Shown: one piece after another, positions 31,762 through 42,956 of the stretch
How positions within the stretch are numbered: position 1 is the stretch's first letter
Layout: each line of letters begins with the position of its first letter
NCBI GenBank assembly: GCA_963921195.1
Contig: OY992537.1
Span: 177,399,021-177,463,020 of the forward strand
Source of the DNA: Pegoplata infirma
Taxonomy: Eukaryota; Arthropoda; Insecta; Diptera; Anthomyiidae
DNA length: 64,000 bases
Direction: 5' to 3'
Notes under the pieces: generated by a model
Told to the model about the DNA's origin: nothing
Seen by the model: the letters and a program-made list of their open reading frames with translations, nothing else
The model's database searches: none
Translations under genes and position numbers: made by a program

Positions 31762-32025
31762 CACTCAAAAAAACAACTCTGTTAAATTAAAAAAAAAAAA
31801 ACTCTGCTAATTTAACAGAGTACACCATATATTTCCAGCTAGCAACATTTCTTGGTAATTTTATTATAAAACTCTGTAAAAAAAATTTTGACAAAAAAAA
31901 CTGTTAATTTGCAAAATTTATATTAAAATATTGGTTAAATATGAGCGCCTTTTGACAGAGAAAACTCTGAAATTTTACTTTAAAACTCTGTAAAATGATT
32001 TGGACAAAAATTAAATTAAAACTTG
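31762..32025. mobile_element. CACTCAAAA MITE, left part (ACTCTGTTAAATT type)
   Basis: The CACTCAAAAAAACAACTCTG start and TAATTTAACAGAG words match the element at 12544-13304. The first 11 bases were duplicated when the LINE inserted at its tip. The right end is unclear: the next TTTTTTGAGTGTA (32171-32184) also occurs in the repeat at 20.4 kb and may not belong to this element. Confidence 0.55.
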
Positions 32026-32029
32026 ACCG

Positions 32030-32400
32030 AATCCATGAATACCCGCCACAATGTCCTTTTAAAGTGATAGTTAATTTTCTAACGTGAAAAAAAATTAAAA
32101 ATTTTGATTAGAAATATTTTATTTTGAGTAAAAAAATTTTTAGTAATTTTTGAAAAAAAAATTGACAACATTTTTTTGAGTGTAAAATTTTTTTCGAGTG
32201 TAAGTCTTTTTTGTTTTAGAGTAAAAATATTTGTGTGTGACAAAAATTTTTTGTAAAATATTTTTCTGACTTACAATGTTTTTAAAGCTGGTTTAACGGT
32301 TTTTTCAACACATGAATTTAAGGTGAAACCAATCTGAAATTCACGGTTTTCTTAATAACTTTTTAACCACTAGACCGATTTTGCTATTCAATACCTGCTA
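32030..32400. repeat. Dispersed repeat, paired with 20262-20610
   Basis: GAATCCATGAATACCCGCCA through TTTTTCGAGTGTAAG, GAAACCAATCTGAAATTCAC and AACCACTAGACCGATTTTGC parallel the 20.3-20.6 kb block in order and orientation, with small indels. Confidence 0.5.
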
Positions 32401-32737
32401 GTATTCCAAATGCCCCGAAGTCCTATATATGGATTAAATAAAAATCTCAAAAAAAACTACGAAAGGGGTTCAAAAAGTTTCTATTGGGAGTCAAAATGTC
32501 TCCATAACAATTTCGTGAAACCCAATCATTTTCTTCTGCTTCCGCATCGCGGTTGGTGTATGGCTTTTTTGGAAATTTTGACTTAACCCACGATGTTGGT
32601 GCCCAAAGACTTTTTTGATTTTTATGAGACTTTTATCTGGAGCACGATTTTGCATTTACAAAAACCAAAAAATTTAAAATCTTTCTATTAATTTTTTTTT
32701 ATAACATGTTTTTTTTTTTTGGAAAAACCGCTTCAAT

Positions 32738-32880
32738 TCCGGTACGTACCGGTACCGAAGGAAAAGGTTTTTGGATACCGGTATCCGATACCAAAATTGA
32801 GTTTCGGTATTGGTACCGGTATTCAATTAAAAGGGTTTTGAAACGGATAACGGTATTGAAAAGGTATCGATTGCCAACAT
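32738..32880. repeat. GGTACCGGTAT simple repeat
   Basis: Variants of TACCGGTA, GGTATCGG and ATACCGG recur every 10-15 bases, giving local palindromes. Low-complexity sequence; the overlapping open frames on both strands are by-products. Confidence 0.55.
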
Positions 32881-32902
32881 TAATAATAAAAAATATTTTT
32901 GT

Positions 32903-33345
32903 AGAACATATTAACCCTCTAACTCCCACATATAACGGTAATTTTTGTGCTATATTATAACAAATCTTATAAAACACCCCTTAAATGGTTAGGGCGGTAA
33001 TGAAATGTTCTACAAAAATGTTGCCCATAAACTTTAACTTTACATGTCAGAACACACCAACGCCCAAAACTTAAAACAAACACCAAAAACTAGTCAAATT
33101 CAAGATTGCCTACTAAGGGTTAATTTTAGAATTTAGTTTAATGGGCAATCTTGAATTTGACTGGTTTTTGTGTTAAGTTTTGGGCTTTGGCGTGTTCTGA
33201 CATATAAGTAAAATTGTATGGCCAATATTTTTGTACAACATTTCATTCCCGCCCTCCCCCTTTTTAGAGTTTTTTTTAAGATTTATTAGAATACAGCCGA
33301 AAAATACCGTTATGAGGGTGAGTTAAAGAGTTTGTATGTTCCACA
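32903..33345. mobile_element. Large fold-back element with about 200-bp arms
   Basis: The left arm (from AACATATTAACCCTCTAACT to AAATTCAAGATTGCC) is complementary to the right arm (GGCAATCTTGAATTTGACTG to GAGTTTGTATGTTCC), with many small differences. The spacer is only about 35 bases. No coding frame is credible. Superfamily unknown. Confidence 0.7.
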
Positions 33346-33519
33346 AAAATTTTTGCCATAATATTTTCTATAAAGTTGCTGAACGTACCCAACACCTCGC
33401 ACGTACAGAAAACATAGTTTTATATACCGATAAGCTACAAGATCAGGCCAAAGCTGGGAAACTTTAACCGACTCTAAAATAAAAATCAAATTTGATCTTT
33501 CAAAACGCCAACACACCTA

Positions 33520-34330
33520 TTTTTTTTTTTGGTCTCCCCTACCAGAATCAATCTTCGGAACTCCGTAATTGTTTTTAGTGTTGTACTCTGCAATTAAATT
33601 TAACGGTCTTAAATGGAATAATATATTTATTTCTTGTTAAAAAGGCATTAAAAAATTCCGAGCTTAAGGCCCCCTTATTGATAAAATACATCCCCGTTGA
33701 ACTTCCTTTCACATTTCATATACAAGTAAATCACTGCATACAATTAAATAAATATATCCTTTGGCACCCTATATTCTGCATATATAAAACAAATCAAGTC
33801 TTTGTTACAATTTTATCTTTAAATACAAAAAAAAGTAAATCCCATTAAATTCATATTTCGAACTAAATACGTTAATTAATTAACACATGTCTTTCTGTTT
33901 AATAAAATCTCAAAAAAAATAAAACACTTAATACGTATTAATGCGAAATTATAACCAAAACAAAGTTACTAACAAATACGAACAACAAGTTTATTATTAA
34001 TTTCCATAAATTAAATGACGTAGATGTGTATTTACATTTAATAGATGTGTATAATACATTTGAAATCCAAAAGTTACCGACAGTAGTGCGCACGATTCAA
34101 TATAAAATGTTGCCGACTTTAACTTTACGTGATACTATTGTATTTGAGTTTTTGCTCTATTAGCTTCGTTTACTCTCACAGTGATTTAACATTTTATACG
34201 AAATTTTTTATAAAACCAGAGATGGGGTAACGTTATTATAAAGGGTTAACCAAAATTCGCACAAGAACTAATTTTGAAAACTTTAAAAATTAGTGTAAAA
34301 AAAACTTTGGAAATTTATTTAAAAATATTT
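33520..34330. other. Intergenic sequence without recognised features
   Basis: About 800 bases with moderate complexity and no TIRs, repeats or coding signature that I can identify. It may be original single-copy intergenic DNA. Confidence 0.4.
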
Positions 34331-34394
34331 TGAGTAGGTTTATTCTAGCTCGAGGTCATTATTTACTTTACTAATAAAAACTATGATATTCTCT

Positions 34395-34970
34395 GGGGGT
34401 TCTGCTTAGTCGGTGGGGACACGTTTTTACCGCTATAAATGTTAACAAATTATTTTTTTTATGATATTTACGCTTAAATAATACAGTTTTATCGTTATTT
34501 TTAATTGTTTTCTATAACCACGCCCCAAAAAGGGAGGCAGACGGAAAAAATCTAGTTTTATAATCCCCTTGGTCAAAGTGCAGTTTAATGAACATAATAT
34601 GGCAAAAAAATATTGCATTTGTTGAGAAAAAATTAAAAAAACTCTTAAAAATATTGTGTTTTCAGGGGTTGATTTAGTTTTTCAAGAGGGAAATTTTTTC
34701 CCCCTGGTCCGATTTTGCCCATCTTCGAACTTAACCTTACCAGTAAGATAGGAGATATTCTTGCCAAACTTCAGGGGTCTAGCTCTTTTGGTTTGGACTG
34801 CATCATGGTTTCTACAGACGGACGGACATCGCTAGAATGTTTTAGATTCTATCATGGGTCAATAATATATATACTTTGTGGGATCCCCGACCAATATTTC
34901 GATGTGTTACACACGGAATGACAAAGTAAGTATACCCGCATACTGTGGTTGGTGGGTATAAAAAAGCTGC
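34395..34970 (-). mobile_element. ATACCCTCC-family repeat, minus-strand copy
   Basis: Read on the minus strand it starts at the complement of TTGGTGGGTATAAAA (34970), with CTTTGTCATTCCGTGTGTAA, a GTCCGTCCGTCTG tract and a CACGCCCC-rich end. The TTCGGCACAGCC terminus is absent, so it is truncated. One copy of the GACCTCGAG three-copy block lies beside it (34327-34390). Confidence 0.6.
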
Positions 34971-35149
34971 ATCATTAATCCGATATGATCCATTTATCAT
35001 AAGTTCCTTTAAGTGGAAACCACTGTCAGTACCACTTGTTATTTTAAAATCATCCGTGTAGACATTAACCTAGTAGAACTCAATCTGATCATTGAGCCAA
35101 TCATCTAACGAGTGAATGTTAATGTTTAATCTCCCATTTATAACAATAA

Positions 35150-36120
35150 TCCGAGTTATATAATCAGTAATAGGTTTCCGCTCAGTGTCACTTGTGTATT
35201 GGTCGTATTTGTCAGTGATCCTGTTTGACGTAATCTATTAAAAGTAATTGCCACATTCTCCTGTAGGTGAATATCTAAAGTTACTATAATTAAAAGTATT
35301 TCTAATGCATCAGTAGAAGTAGTACTCATCGCGACTGTAGAAAGACCGTATGTCATCACTGGTCGAGTTATATCCGAGTATAATTATAGAAAGAGTTTAG
35401 GTTGTAGCCCCCATTTCTTGCCCACCAATTTTCGACACATGTAAAATGCAGCAAAAGTTTTCTTTACACGCTTTTTAAAGTTTGCTACACAGTTGAGGAA
35501 ACATGAAAGCTGATGAGCTCGCAAAGCTTGAAGCTGATTGGGTGGAAACTTTTGTTTATATTGAGCTCCCGATTCGGTGCTATAGAACGGAAAGTGACTG
35601 TCGTTGTATTTCTAATACAAACAAGAAATGGAGAGAGTTAAGCTCAAGCAGAATTACAAGAACTCTCTGGCCGACCTCAGGAACACTCGCTACCTACTTT
35701 CTCTTAACATAGGGGATTGTCGTTTACGGAAGTGGTTACAATTCGGTACTATAGAACGGAAAATGACTGTCGTTGTATTTCTAATGCAAACAAGAAATGG
35801 AGAGAGTTAAGCGCAAGCAGAATTAAAAGAACTCTCTGGCCGACCTCAGGAAAACTCGCTACATACTTTCTCATAACAAGGGATTGTCGTTTACGGAAGT
35901 GATGCCCTTTCAATATCTATCTTGAAGGAAAGAGCTCTTTTAATGTGCAGTACATCGGTATGAAGTGCTGAGCCCATGGATTTAACCCCAATGTAATGTT
36001 GGAACGCATGTTCCAAAATAGAATCAATGACCTTCAAAATCATTTTGGGGTCGATTCCATCTATCACCGGAGCTTTGCATGGTCCAAAGGTGTCAACCGT
36101 CCACGACACTGTGTACTTAT
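35150..36120. pseudogene. Scrambled LINE relics on both strands
   Basis: On the minus strand, 36109-35891 gives VSWTVDTFGPCKAPVIDGID and further RT-like text (IDSILEHAFQHYIG, HIKRALSFK), and 35359-35156 gives TDALEILLIIVTLDIHLQEN. On the plus strand, 35503-35712 gives MKADELAKLEADWVETFVYI, the end of an RNase H domain. Pieces are out of order, in opposite orientations, and broken. They resemble the LINE at 29.9-31.7 kb. Confidence 0.7.
35572..35902 (+). repeat. 169-bp tandem duplication inside the LINE relic
   Basis: ATTCGGTGCTATAGAACGGA... at 35572 repeats at 35741 with few changes, both running to GATTGTCGTTTACGGAAGTG. The unit covers the LINE segment after the RNase H domain, so the duplication followed insertion. 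Confidence 0.8.
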
Positions 36121-36576
36121 GGGTCGAACCTGAATCAAATTGCGTCGCGCAAGACGTAAAAAAAAAACAAAAACAAACACATCAAATTTTAAATTTTTAC
36201 GTCCGTTTGATTTAGGTACGTCATATTTAAATGCTAGTTGATAAGTGTGGATAAAGGGGTCCCAAAAGTTTTTATTTTCATGGGTGATCGATCAACCTTA
36301 ATTTGAAAGCTTATAGGGTAAAGTAAATTTGAGATTTTTAAATCGAAATTTTGTTAAAAATCGGGTTTAAAAAACAAAGTTATAAAGACCTACGAGTAGT
36401 ATCGGTACTTGTCTCGTAGTAATACTAGCTCTTTTGCAAAACCTTGCATCATCCTCATTAAAGGAACCAATTCGTATTGTGAAGTCCCTTCCCTGTTACT
36501 GATTCATAAAATACATACATATGTATGAAATGTCAGCTTTTCAACATTTTCTACAATAGAGTAGAAATTCTATATA

Positions 36577-37087
36577 CACTCAAAAAATTATGACGGTAGA
36601 TTCCACTACAAAAGACAGTTGAAACTACTACATTTGCTGTTGTTTAGGCGTCCACTACATTTTACGGTAAAATCAACCAAAAATTGTTGTTGTTTTTAAC
36701 TATTGATTAACAACTACAAAAACCGGTAAAAAACTACTTTAAATTACAGTTGTTTTTACTGTAACTCAAATTTTTTCTAAATGTCAAAAACGGTTAAATT
36801 TTTTTGAAAATAATTCCTGCTGCATCTAACACTTCCAACTCGTTCAACACATCCGAGTTTCTAAAAATTTCTAGAAAATTAAAAGCCTTTTATAGACTAA
36901 AAACAACTACATAAAACAACTGTTACTACAGTGTAGTAATTTTTTGTATTTATTTTTTAAAACGACTACAAAAAATAGTTGTTTGAGATTTTTCATACAA
37001 AAACAACTGAAGTTGTAGTTGAAAACAACAACTACTACATACTACACAAATGACCGGCATGTAGTAACTGCAATAATTTTCTAAGTG
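36577..37087. mobile_element. TA-flanked CACTCAAAA MITE, ACTACAAAA type (511 bp)
   Basis: CACTCAAAAAATTATGACGG at the left, TTTTCTAAGTG at the right, TA outside (36575-36576, 37088-37089). The interior has TTTTTGTAGTTGTT words and shares CAACTCGTTCAACACATCCG (inverted) with the element at 24436-25501. Confidence 0.7.
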
Positions 37088-37099
37088 TACATAAATACT

Positions 37100-37880
37100 A
37101 TGTAGTATGTTAGTAGTTCCATCTTATACATTGTGAAGAAACTCGTTTCCAAATTCTTTTTAACTTAATTCAATTGTGACGTACTTAACTACGTTAACTT
37201 TTATTATGTTGGCAAAAATGGAAGGGGATTTCCTCAACCCAAAAAAAAACAAATTCACATGAATAGCAAACAACGCCGCCAACTACAGCAACAACACATA
37301 AAAGATGATGCTGCGTTGAGTAAATACGAATAAAAAGAAAGAGTAACAATGGTTGGCCATCACACAACACACATAACCATACTTGTGATGAATACAGTCT
37401 GTATATGATGAATGCTTGTGACGTTTAACTTGGCCACTTTACAACAAAAAAAATCACTTTAAAGTGAGTCAACAGAATTTTTACATTCCGTCCATTCTTT
37501 CGATTTTTGTCTTAGGGATGATAAATTAAATGGTCCAGTTTGTACAAACTTTTTTTTTTTAATATTTGCTTCTTCGAGCCCTAGGAAATCAGTCCTCTCC
37601 AAACCCCCCAACCGCACGAGAAAAACACCTACAAATTTTAATCAAATATCTGCTAAACACGCCCATTATCATATTTTCCTCGTCTAACAGTTTTCGTACC
37701 TTCTGTAAAAAATTTCAAAATGTTTATAAGCGAAAGACGAGGAGCTTGATTGAGTACTGTAGCTGGATGATATTATGAAACAGTTAAAACCAAAAAACCC
37801 TGGGTTCGAATACGTTCTACCCCCGCGGACTATTTCACCAAGTGCCAACGTACCATTGTACCAAGTTTATCTTTCCTTAT
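37100..37880. other. Intergenic sequence without recognised features
   Basis: Higher-complexity DNA with ACACAACACACATAACC and GATGAATAC words. Short open frames at 37566-37963 carry no recognisable domain. No gene is called. Confidence 0.4.
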
Positions 37881-37885
37881 GCTTT

Positions 37886-39332
37886 TTTATACCCTCCAAC
37901 CACAGTATGGAGTGTACCCACTTTGTCATTCCATATGTAACGCATCGAAATATCGATTTATAACCCCATAAAGTATATATTAGAGCAGATAAGAGCGTCA
38001 TCACGCGTGGGTGTGACTGAATTTAATTTTAATCACGTGATTGTGAGTGAGTGTGAGTGGAGAACAAAATTTCGTGAATGAGTGTGCGTGAGTAAGATTT
38101 TTGCGTGATTGAGTGTGCGTGAGTCGATTTTTTTGCGCGAGTTTGCGTGATTAATTTTCTCTTCATATTTCCTTTCGTACTAAAAAATCAACAAAAAAAT
38201 TTTACAATTTGTCTCAACTTAAGATTTCGTCCCGAAAAAAGCAAAAAAAATAATTTTTAAATTTTTCTGAAAGTTTTGAAAGATTTTTGAAATTTTTATT
38301 TTTGAATTTTTTGTATAAATAAGAGTTTTGTGAGAGTGAGTCAACGTGAGTGTGAATGCAGCTTGCGTGAGTGCACGTGAGTTGTATTAAATTTACTCAC
38401 GTGATTGTGAATAGAAAAACTATGCTCGTAAGTTAGTGTGCGTGATTCAGAAATTCCTGTCGTGAGCGAGTGTGAGTCAAAAATCACTCACGCGCCCATC
38501 TCTAGTATATATATTATTGATCAGTGATCGATTCTAAAACATTCTAGTTATGTCCGTGCGTTGGTATGTCCGCCCGTCTGTGGAAGACACGATAAAGTCC
38601 AAAGTAAAAGAGCTGGACTCCTTAAGTTTGGTACGAACATATCTTATGGCTGTTTAGTTCTTTAATAGAGAATTCTAAGATCCAGTCCCAAAGTTAAGTA
38701 CGAAAATGGCCAAAATCGATACAGGAAGTTCTCCCATTAAAAACTAAAGCAACCTCTGAAAAAAATGCAACTTTTTACGGATTTCTTTTGTTCTTTTGCT
38801 AATGCCTTTATGATACTTGCTTTTTTGCTGCTTTAATTAGGGTTTTTTTTATAGGAATTACGATAAATTAAAAAATTTCCCCAATATTATTTATAAATCT
38901 ACCTTTTTCTTGGATTTATTATTATGTTTTTAGAATCTATCTAAACAGGCTTTCAGGTCATTATTTTGGTTAAAGTTATCAAAATTTTAATAGAAAAACC
39001 TTAATAAATGCAGCAACAAGAAACTTGAAAAAAGCAAGTATCATACGCACTTAAGCAAATGAAAAATTTGTATAACAGAAGAAGTTGAAAGTCCTTCAGT
39101 TGGATCCAGGGGACTAGCAAATGTCATTTGTTTTGAACCACCCCTTTTAGTGGGCGTTGATAAATAAATAATTAACAATTTTAATTTAAAATATTTTTTT
39201 TTTTAAGACCAACACTCAGGGGATGCCGCCCCCCCCCCCCAAAAAAAAAAAGAAAAGCCCCTGCAATTTTTTTTTTATCGTGTTGGAGGGTATAAAAGAT
39301 TCGGCATAGCCGAATTTAATACTCTTACTTGT
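37886..39332 (+). mobile_element. ATACCCTCC-family repeat with a hAT MITE insertion
   Basis: It runs from TATACCCTCCAACCACAGTA to AGATTCGGCATAGCCGAATT and ACTCTTACTTGTTT. The body includes a C12/A11 homopolymer junction near 39229-39251. The insertion at 37981-38514 splits it cleanly. Confidence 0.65.
37981..38514. mobile_element. hAT-type MITE, GTGAGTGTGCGTGA-rich, 8-bp duplication
   Basis: It is flanked by perfect GTATATAT copies (37973-37980, 38515-38522). Ends are TAGAGCAGATAAGAGCG and the complement of TAGAGATGGGCGCGTGAG. The interior is dominated by GTGA/GCGTGAGT words. An 8-bp duplication fits hAT. Removal restores the host repeat as seen in the copy at 13.8 kb. Confidence 0.8.
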
Positions 39333-39630
39333 TTACATTAAGTTTGTGATGGTATTTACTATTATGCGTGTGATTTTTATTTTATTTAATGTGAGTATTA
39401 TGTATGAGCATGAAATGTTATTGGAATCCCCCAACCACCACTTGTTGGATTTTAGTGCTTTAAATACCTCTTCATGTTTCTTTAAGAGACTCTTTTGATG
39501 GTGAATGATTTATTATACAGAAATGGATGGTAATGAATTAAAAATGTTAAAAGGATTCACAGACAAAGCTTTTTCTTCTATTCGGAGTGTGATAACGAAG
39601 GTATCCCATAACTAACACTCCGATTGCCTT

Positions 39631-41091
39631 CACTCAAAAAATTATGTCAGTAAAATCAACTGAAAATGTCAGTTAAAATAACTACTTTGTAAGTTGTTTT
39701 GGGGTCAACTACTTTTTCAGTTAAATCAACTAACAATGTTATTTATTTTAACTGACAAAAAACAACTGACTTATGTATTAAAAACTACTTACATTTGTAG
39801 TCAAAACAACTACACTCAAAAAAATACGTTAGTAGATTTACTAATTTTTTTTTGCTAACGCTAGTTAGTTAACTTTTAGCAAATGTTTAGTTGAGATTAG
39901 CATGTTAGCAAAAAATTATTGTAAACTTCATTTAGCACATTAGCAATTTTAAACAAACTTTGAACTAATTTCTTTTGCTAAATTTGAAATTGAGTTGACT
40001 ACATTTTTACAAGATTTTTTGCTAATATTAGCAAAATAAATGGTAAATTTTTTTTAATTTTCAGAAAACTTAAAATGGCGCTATCTCGGAAACTAAGCCA
40101 GATAGAGCAAAATGGAGGCCATTTTTGGTTCTTAGAAGCTCCATACTTTCGCGAGTGCTCTTCACATGTGTGGACCCTAATGGGCCCTAACTTTGGATCC
40201 AAAAAAGTTAGCATTCCCGAAAATTTTAAAATGCTCATATCTCGGTAAATATTGCCGACACAACAAAAAGTCCAAAAGCGTTTTTGTAGCTCACAACACG
40301 TAGAACAAGACCGCAAAATAGTCAAAAGCTCTCCGAGTAATATTTTTGAAGTTGTCGAGATTTTTAGTTCTCAAGACCCCAGTGGTCCCCTATAATCACG
40401 TATCTCAAAAACTAAGCAAGGTAGAGCGAAACGGACACAAATTTTGGATCAAAAACTATGACGATTTTTGAGGAACCCAACTAGATCTAGGCCCATCGGG
40501 GTCTGGACCTATCGGGTCCGAACCCAATGGGGTCCTCAGATGTGTATAAACTAAGTTCAAAAAAAAAATAAAAAATTTAGTTAACTAATTATTGGCAAAA
40601 CATTTTTGCTAACTTTAGCAAAAAATTTTTGGGTTCAAAATCAGCAAATTTTCTTGTAGGTTTACAAGCTTTTTTTGCTATCATTACAGTTTTTTTTTGA
40701 GTGTAAAATGTAGTAAAAATAAAATAATCAATATATAATTTTTTTTCAAAACATTTTTCAAAAAAAAAAAAAAATTGAAGACTAAATTTTTTCCAAATTT
40801 TTTTTTTTTTAGGTTTTGAAAAATAAAAATAACGAAATTTTTTTTTTTCGAAAAAAAAACTTTGAAAATTTTTCAGAGATAAAAAAAAATAAAATTAACT
40901 ACTTAAAATAACTGTTACTACATCACAGTACTTTTTTGTTAGTTGTTCAAAAAAACGACTTAAAATAACTAACAGAAATAGTTGTTTGATATTTTTTATA
41001 CAAAAACAACTGACTTTGTAGTTGAAAACAACTAACTACTGTAAAATATACAAATAACTAACATGTAGTAACTTACATAATTTGCTGAGTG
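39631..41091. mobile_element. CACTCAAAA MITE, GTTAGTTGTT type, split by another
   Basis: CACTCAAAAAATTATGTCAG at the left and TACATAATTTGCTGAGTG at the right match the ends of the 26752-27309 element in reverse. The middle is interrupted by the element at 39813-40703. Flanks here are TT and TT, so the TA is not preserved. Confidence 0.65.
39813..40703. mobile_element. TA-flanked CACTCAAAA element, GTTAGCAAAA type (891 bp)
   Basis: CACTCAAAAAAATACGTTAG at the left, AGTTTTTTTTTGAGTG at the right, TA at 39811-39812 and 40704-40705. It is the inverted counterpart of 42957-43836. The central 500 bases are better conserved and more complex (GGACCCCATTGGGTTCGGAC). Confidence 0.8.
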
Positions 41092-42283
41092 TTGTACTTT
41101 TAACAGGCTTGTTTTTTGCAGACCGGATTAAGATTAGGATTACCTCTATTTAGTTAAAAAAATGGGTCAAATCAAGTCCAGAATTTTTTTGTAATTTTTT
41201 CTGAATCTACATACAATTAGTACACTAAAAAAAAATGGTTAAAATTAGCAAAAAAAACTGTAGTTTCGGACGTTGCAAAAATTTTGGTAATATTAGCTAA
41301 ACCATTTTGCTAATCAAAAAATTAGGAAAAAAATGGTAAAATTACAAGAATACCATTTTATTTTTGAAAAAAATCAACCTTGTAAAATTATCAAAAAATA
41401 TGGTAAAATTACCAAAAAAATGGTAAAATTGAAATAGATAAAAAAATTGTAATTTGGTAAAAAAAAAACTGTTTTATTTAGTAATTTTTTTTTTTTCTCT
41501 GATTAGTAGTTGATTTAAAATTTGGTGAATATACTAAAAAAAATTTACCCTGTTTTTGAGCATCACGTTTTTTAAATGTAGTACTAGCATCATCAACTAT
41601 TACTTCAGTTGTTGGATGGTTTCTTCGGCTTAATGGCATCTTCTTTTGCCCTCAGCAGCTGTAGTTGCAGTAACTGGACTTCCAACAACATCAAAATCCA
41701 AAATGATTTTTTTTATTTCACTTAAACATAAAATTTAAAGAACAACACTTCACTTTTTTATTTTATTTGTGTAATTTTTTTTAACCATAAGTAGAACAAA
41801 TGAGAATTGCATAGTAGTCTACACAAGAAATTTCTTACATTTTCACGTAGAATTTGTAAAAAATTAACAATTTTTTTTTCGAATTTTTAATTTTTTTCAC
41901 ATGTATTTAAAAAAAAATAAAAAAAACTTTTTGATATTGAAGATTAGATAAATAAGTATGTGTTAAAATTTTAAAAAAATAATTTTTCAAAATTATCAAC
42001 TTTTTATTAACAATTTAGGTGCCAAATTTTAAAAAAAAAATTCTATTCAAAATTAGCAAAAAAATATGGTAAAATTAGCAAAAAACAATGGTAAAAAATA
42101 ATAAAAATTGTGCAGGCTATTTTTGAGCGCCACGTTCTTTAAAGTTACTAATAGCATCCTCACTAACATATCTTTGTATCTGCATGTGAACCTCCAGTGG
42201 ACGCTACAACAACAACAGCAGCAGAATCTGCAATGATTTTTTTTCACACTAGAACACTTTAAACAATTTTTTTTTTAAACTAA

Positions 42284-42869
42284 CAAGGGAAGTATCTCAA
42301 CCCTTATGAACCGATTTACCTGAAACTTAAAATGTATATAAAAGAGACAATTCTAAGGTTGGGGTGTCTCGTCTTATCGGCCATATCGTGGATTTAGGGG
42401 TTCAAAACATGGGTAAAAAAATGGCGAAAAAGTCGTTTTTTGGATTTTTCGCCATTTCCTTTTAAGAAACTGTATGATGTTTTCATATGAGAAGAAAGGT
42501 TTTTTAATGCCTATTCAATGGTGGCATAACCTTGTAAAAATTCGGCTTCTTTAAATATTTTTTTCAGGAAAATGGGTAAATTTTGGGGGGTATTTATGTG
42601 AAGACATAGACCTACGATATCCATATGAATAAGAAATAATCTTTATTAAATTTAAGTCGACCCGTATTTTTGCCCAAGACGATATTCCTGTTAGTTCGGA
42701 AGTTATCAAAATTTTCCCGAAGGTCCACATGGTTTCATAAGGACACAACGAAATTTTTAAACACCGATATGGCCGATAAGCCGATACACCCCAGCCTTAA
42801 AATCGTCTCTTTAATATATATCTTAATTTTCAGGCAAATCGGTTCATAAGGGTTAAGATACTTCCCTTG
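42284..42869. mobile_element. CAAGGGAAG element with 3-bp duplication TAA (586 bp)
   Basis: TIRs of about 110 bases start CAAGGGAAGTATCTCAACCC. TAA flanks both sides (42281-42283, 42870-42872). The second copy at 47091-48308 has TCA on both sides, so the target is TNA. A 3-bp duplication suggests a PIF/Harbinger relative. No transposase. Confidence 0.8.
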
Positions 42870-42956
42870 TAAGAAAAAAAAAAATAAAATGAATTACCAT
42901 TTCTTTAAGGAAAATACCAATATTTTTAATGAAATAGTAAAATAAAAAAAAAACTA

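Noticed and set aside
32171..32184. Right terminus of the CACTCAAAA element that starts at 31762
   Set aside because: The same TTTTTTGAGTGTAAAA lies in the paired repeat at 20.4 kb, so it may belong to that repeat.
37775..37880. Second tRNA-like box B (GGGTTCGAATAC)
   Set aside because: The T stem does not close and upstream sequence lacks a convincing box A.
39999..40325. 108-codon minus-strand frame with a partner at 43410-43700
   Set aside because: Both lie within inverted copies of one CACTCAAAA element. Similarity follows from the DNA repeat and there is no recognisable domain; kept only as a finding to test.
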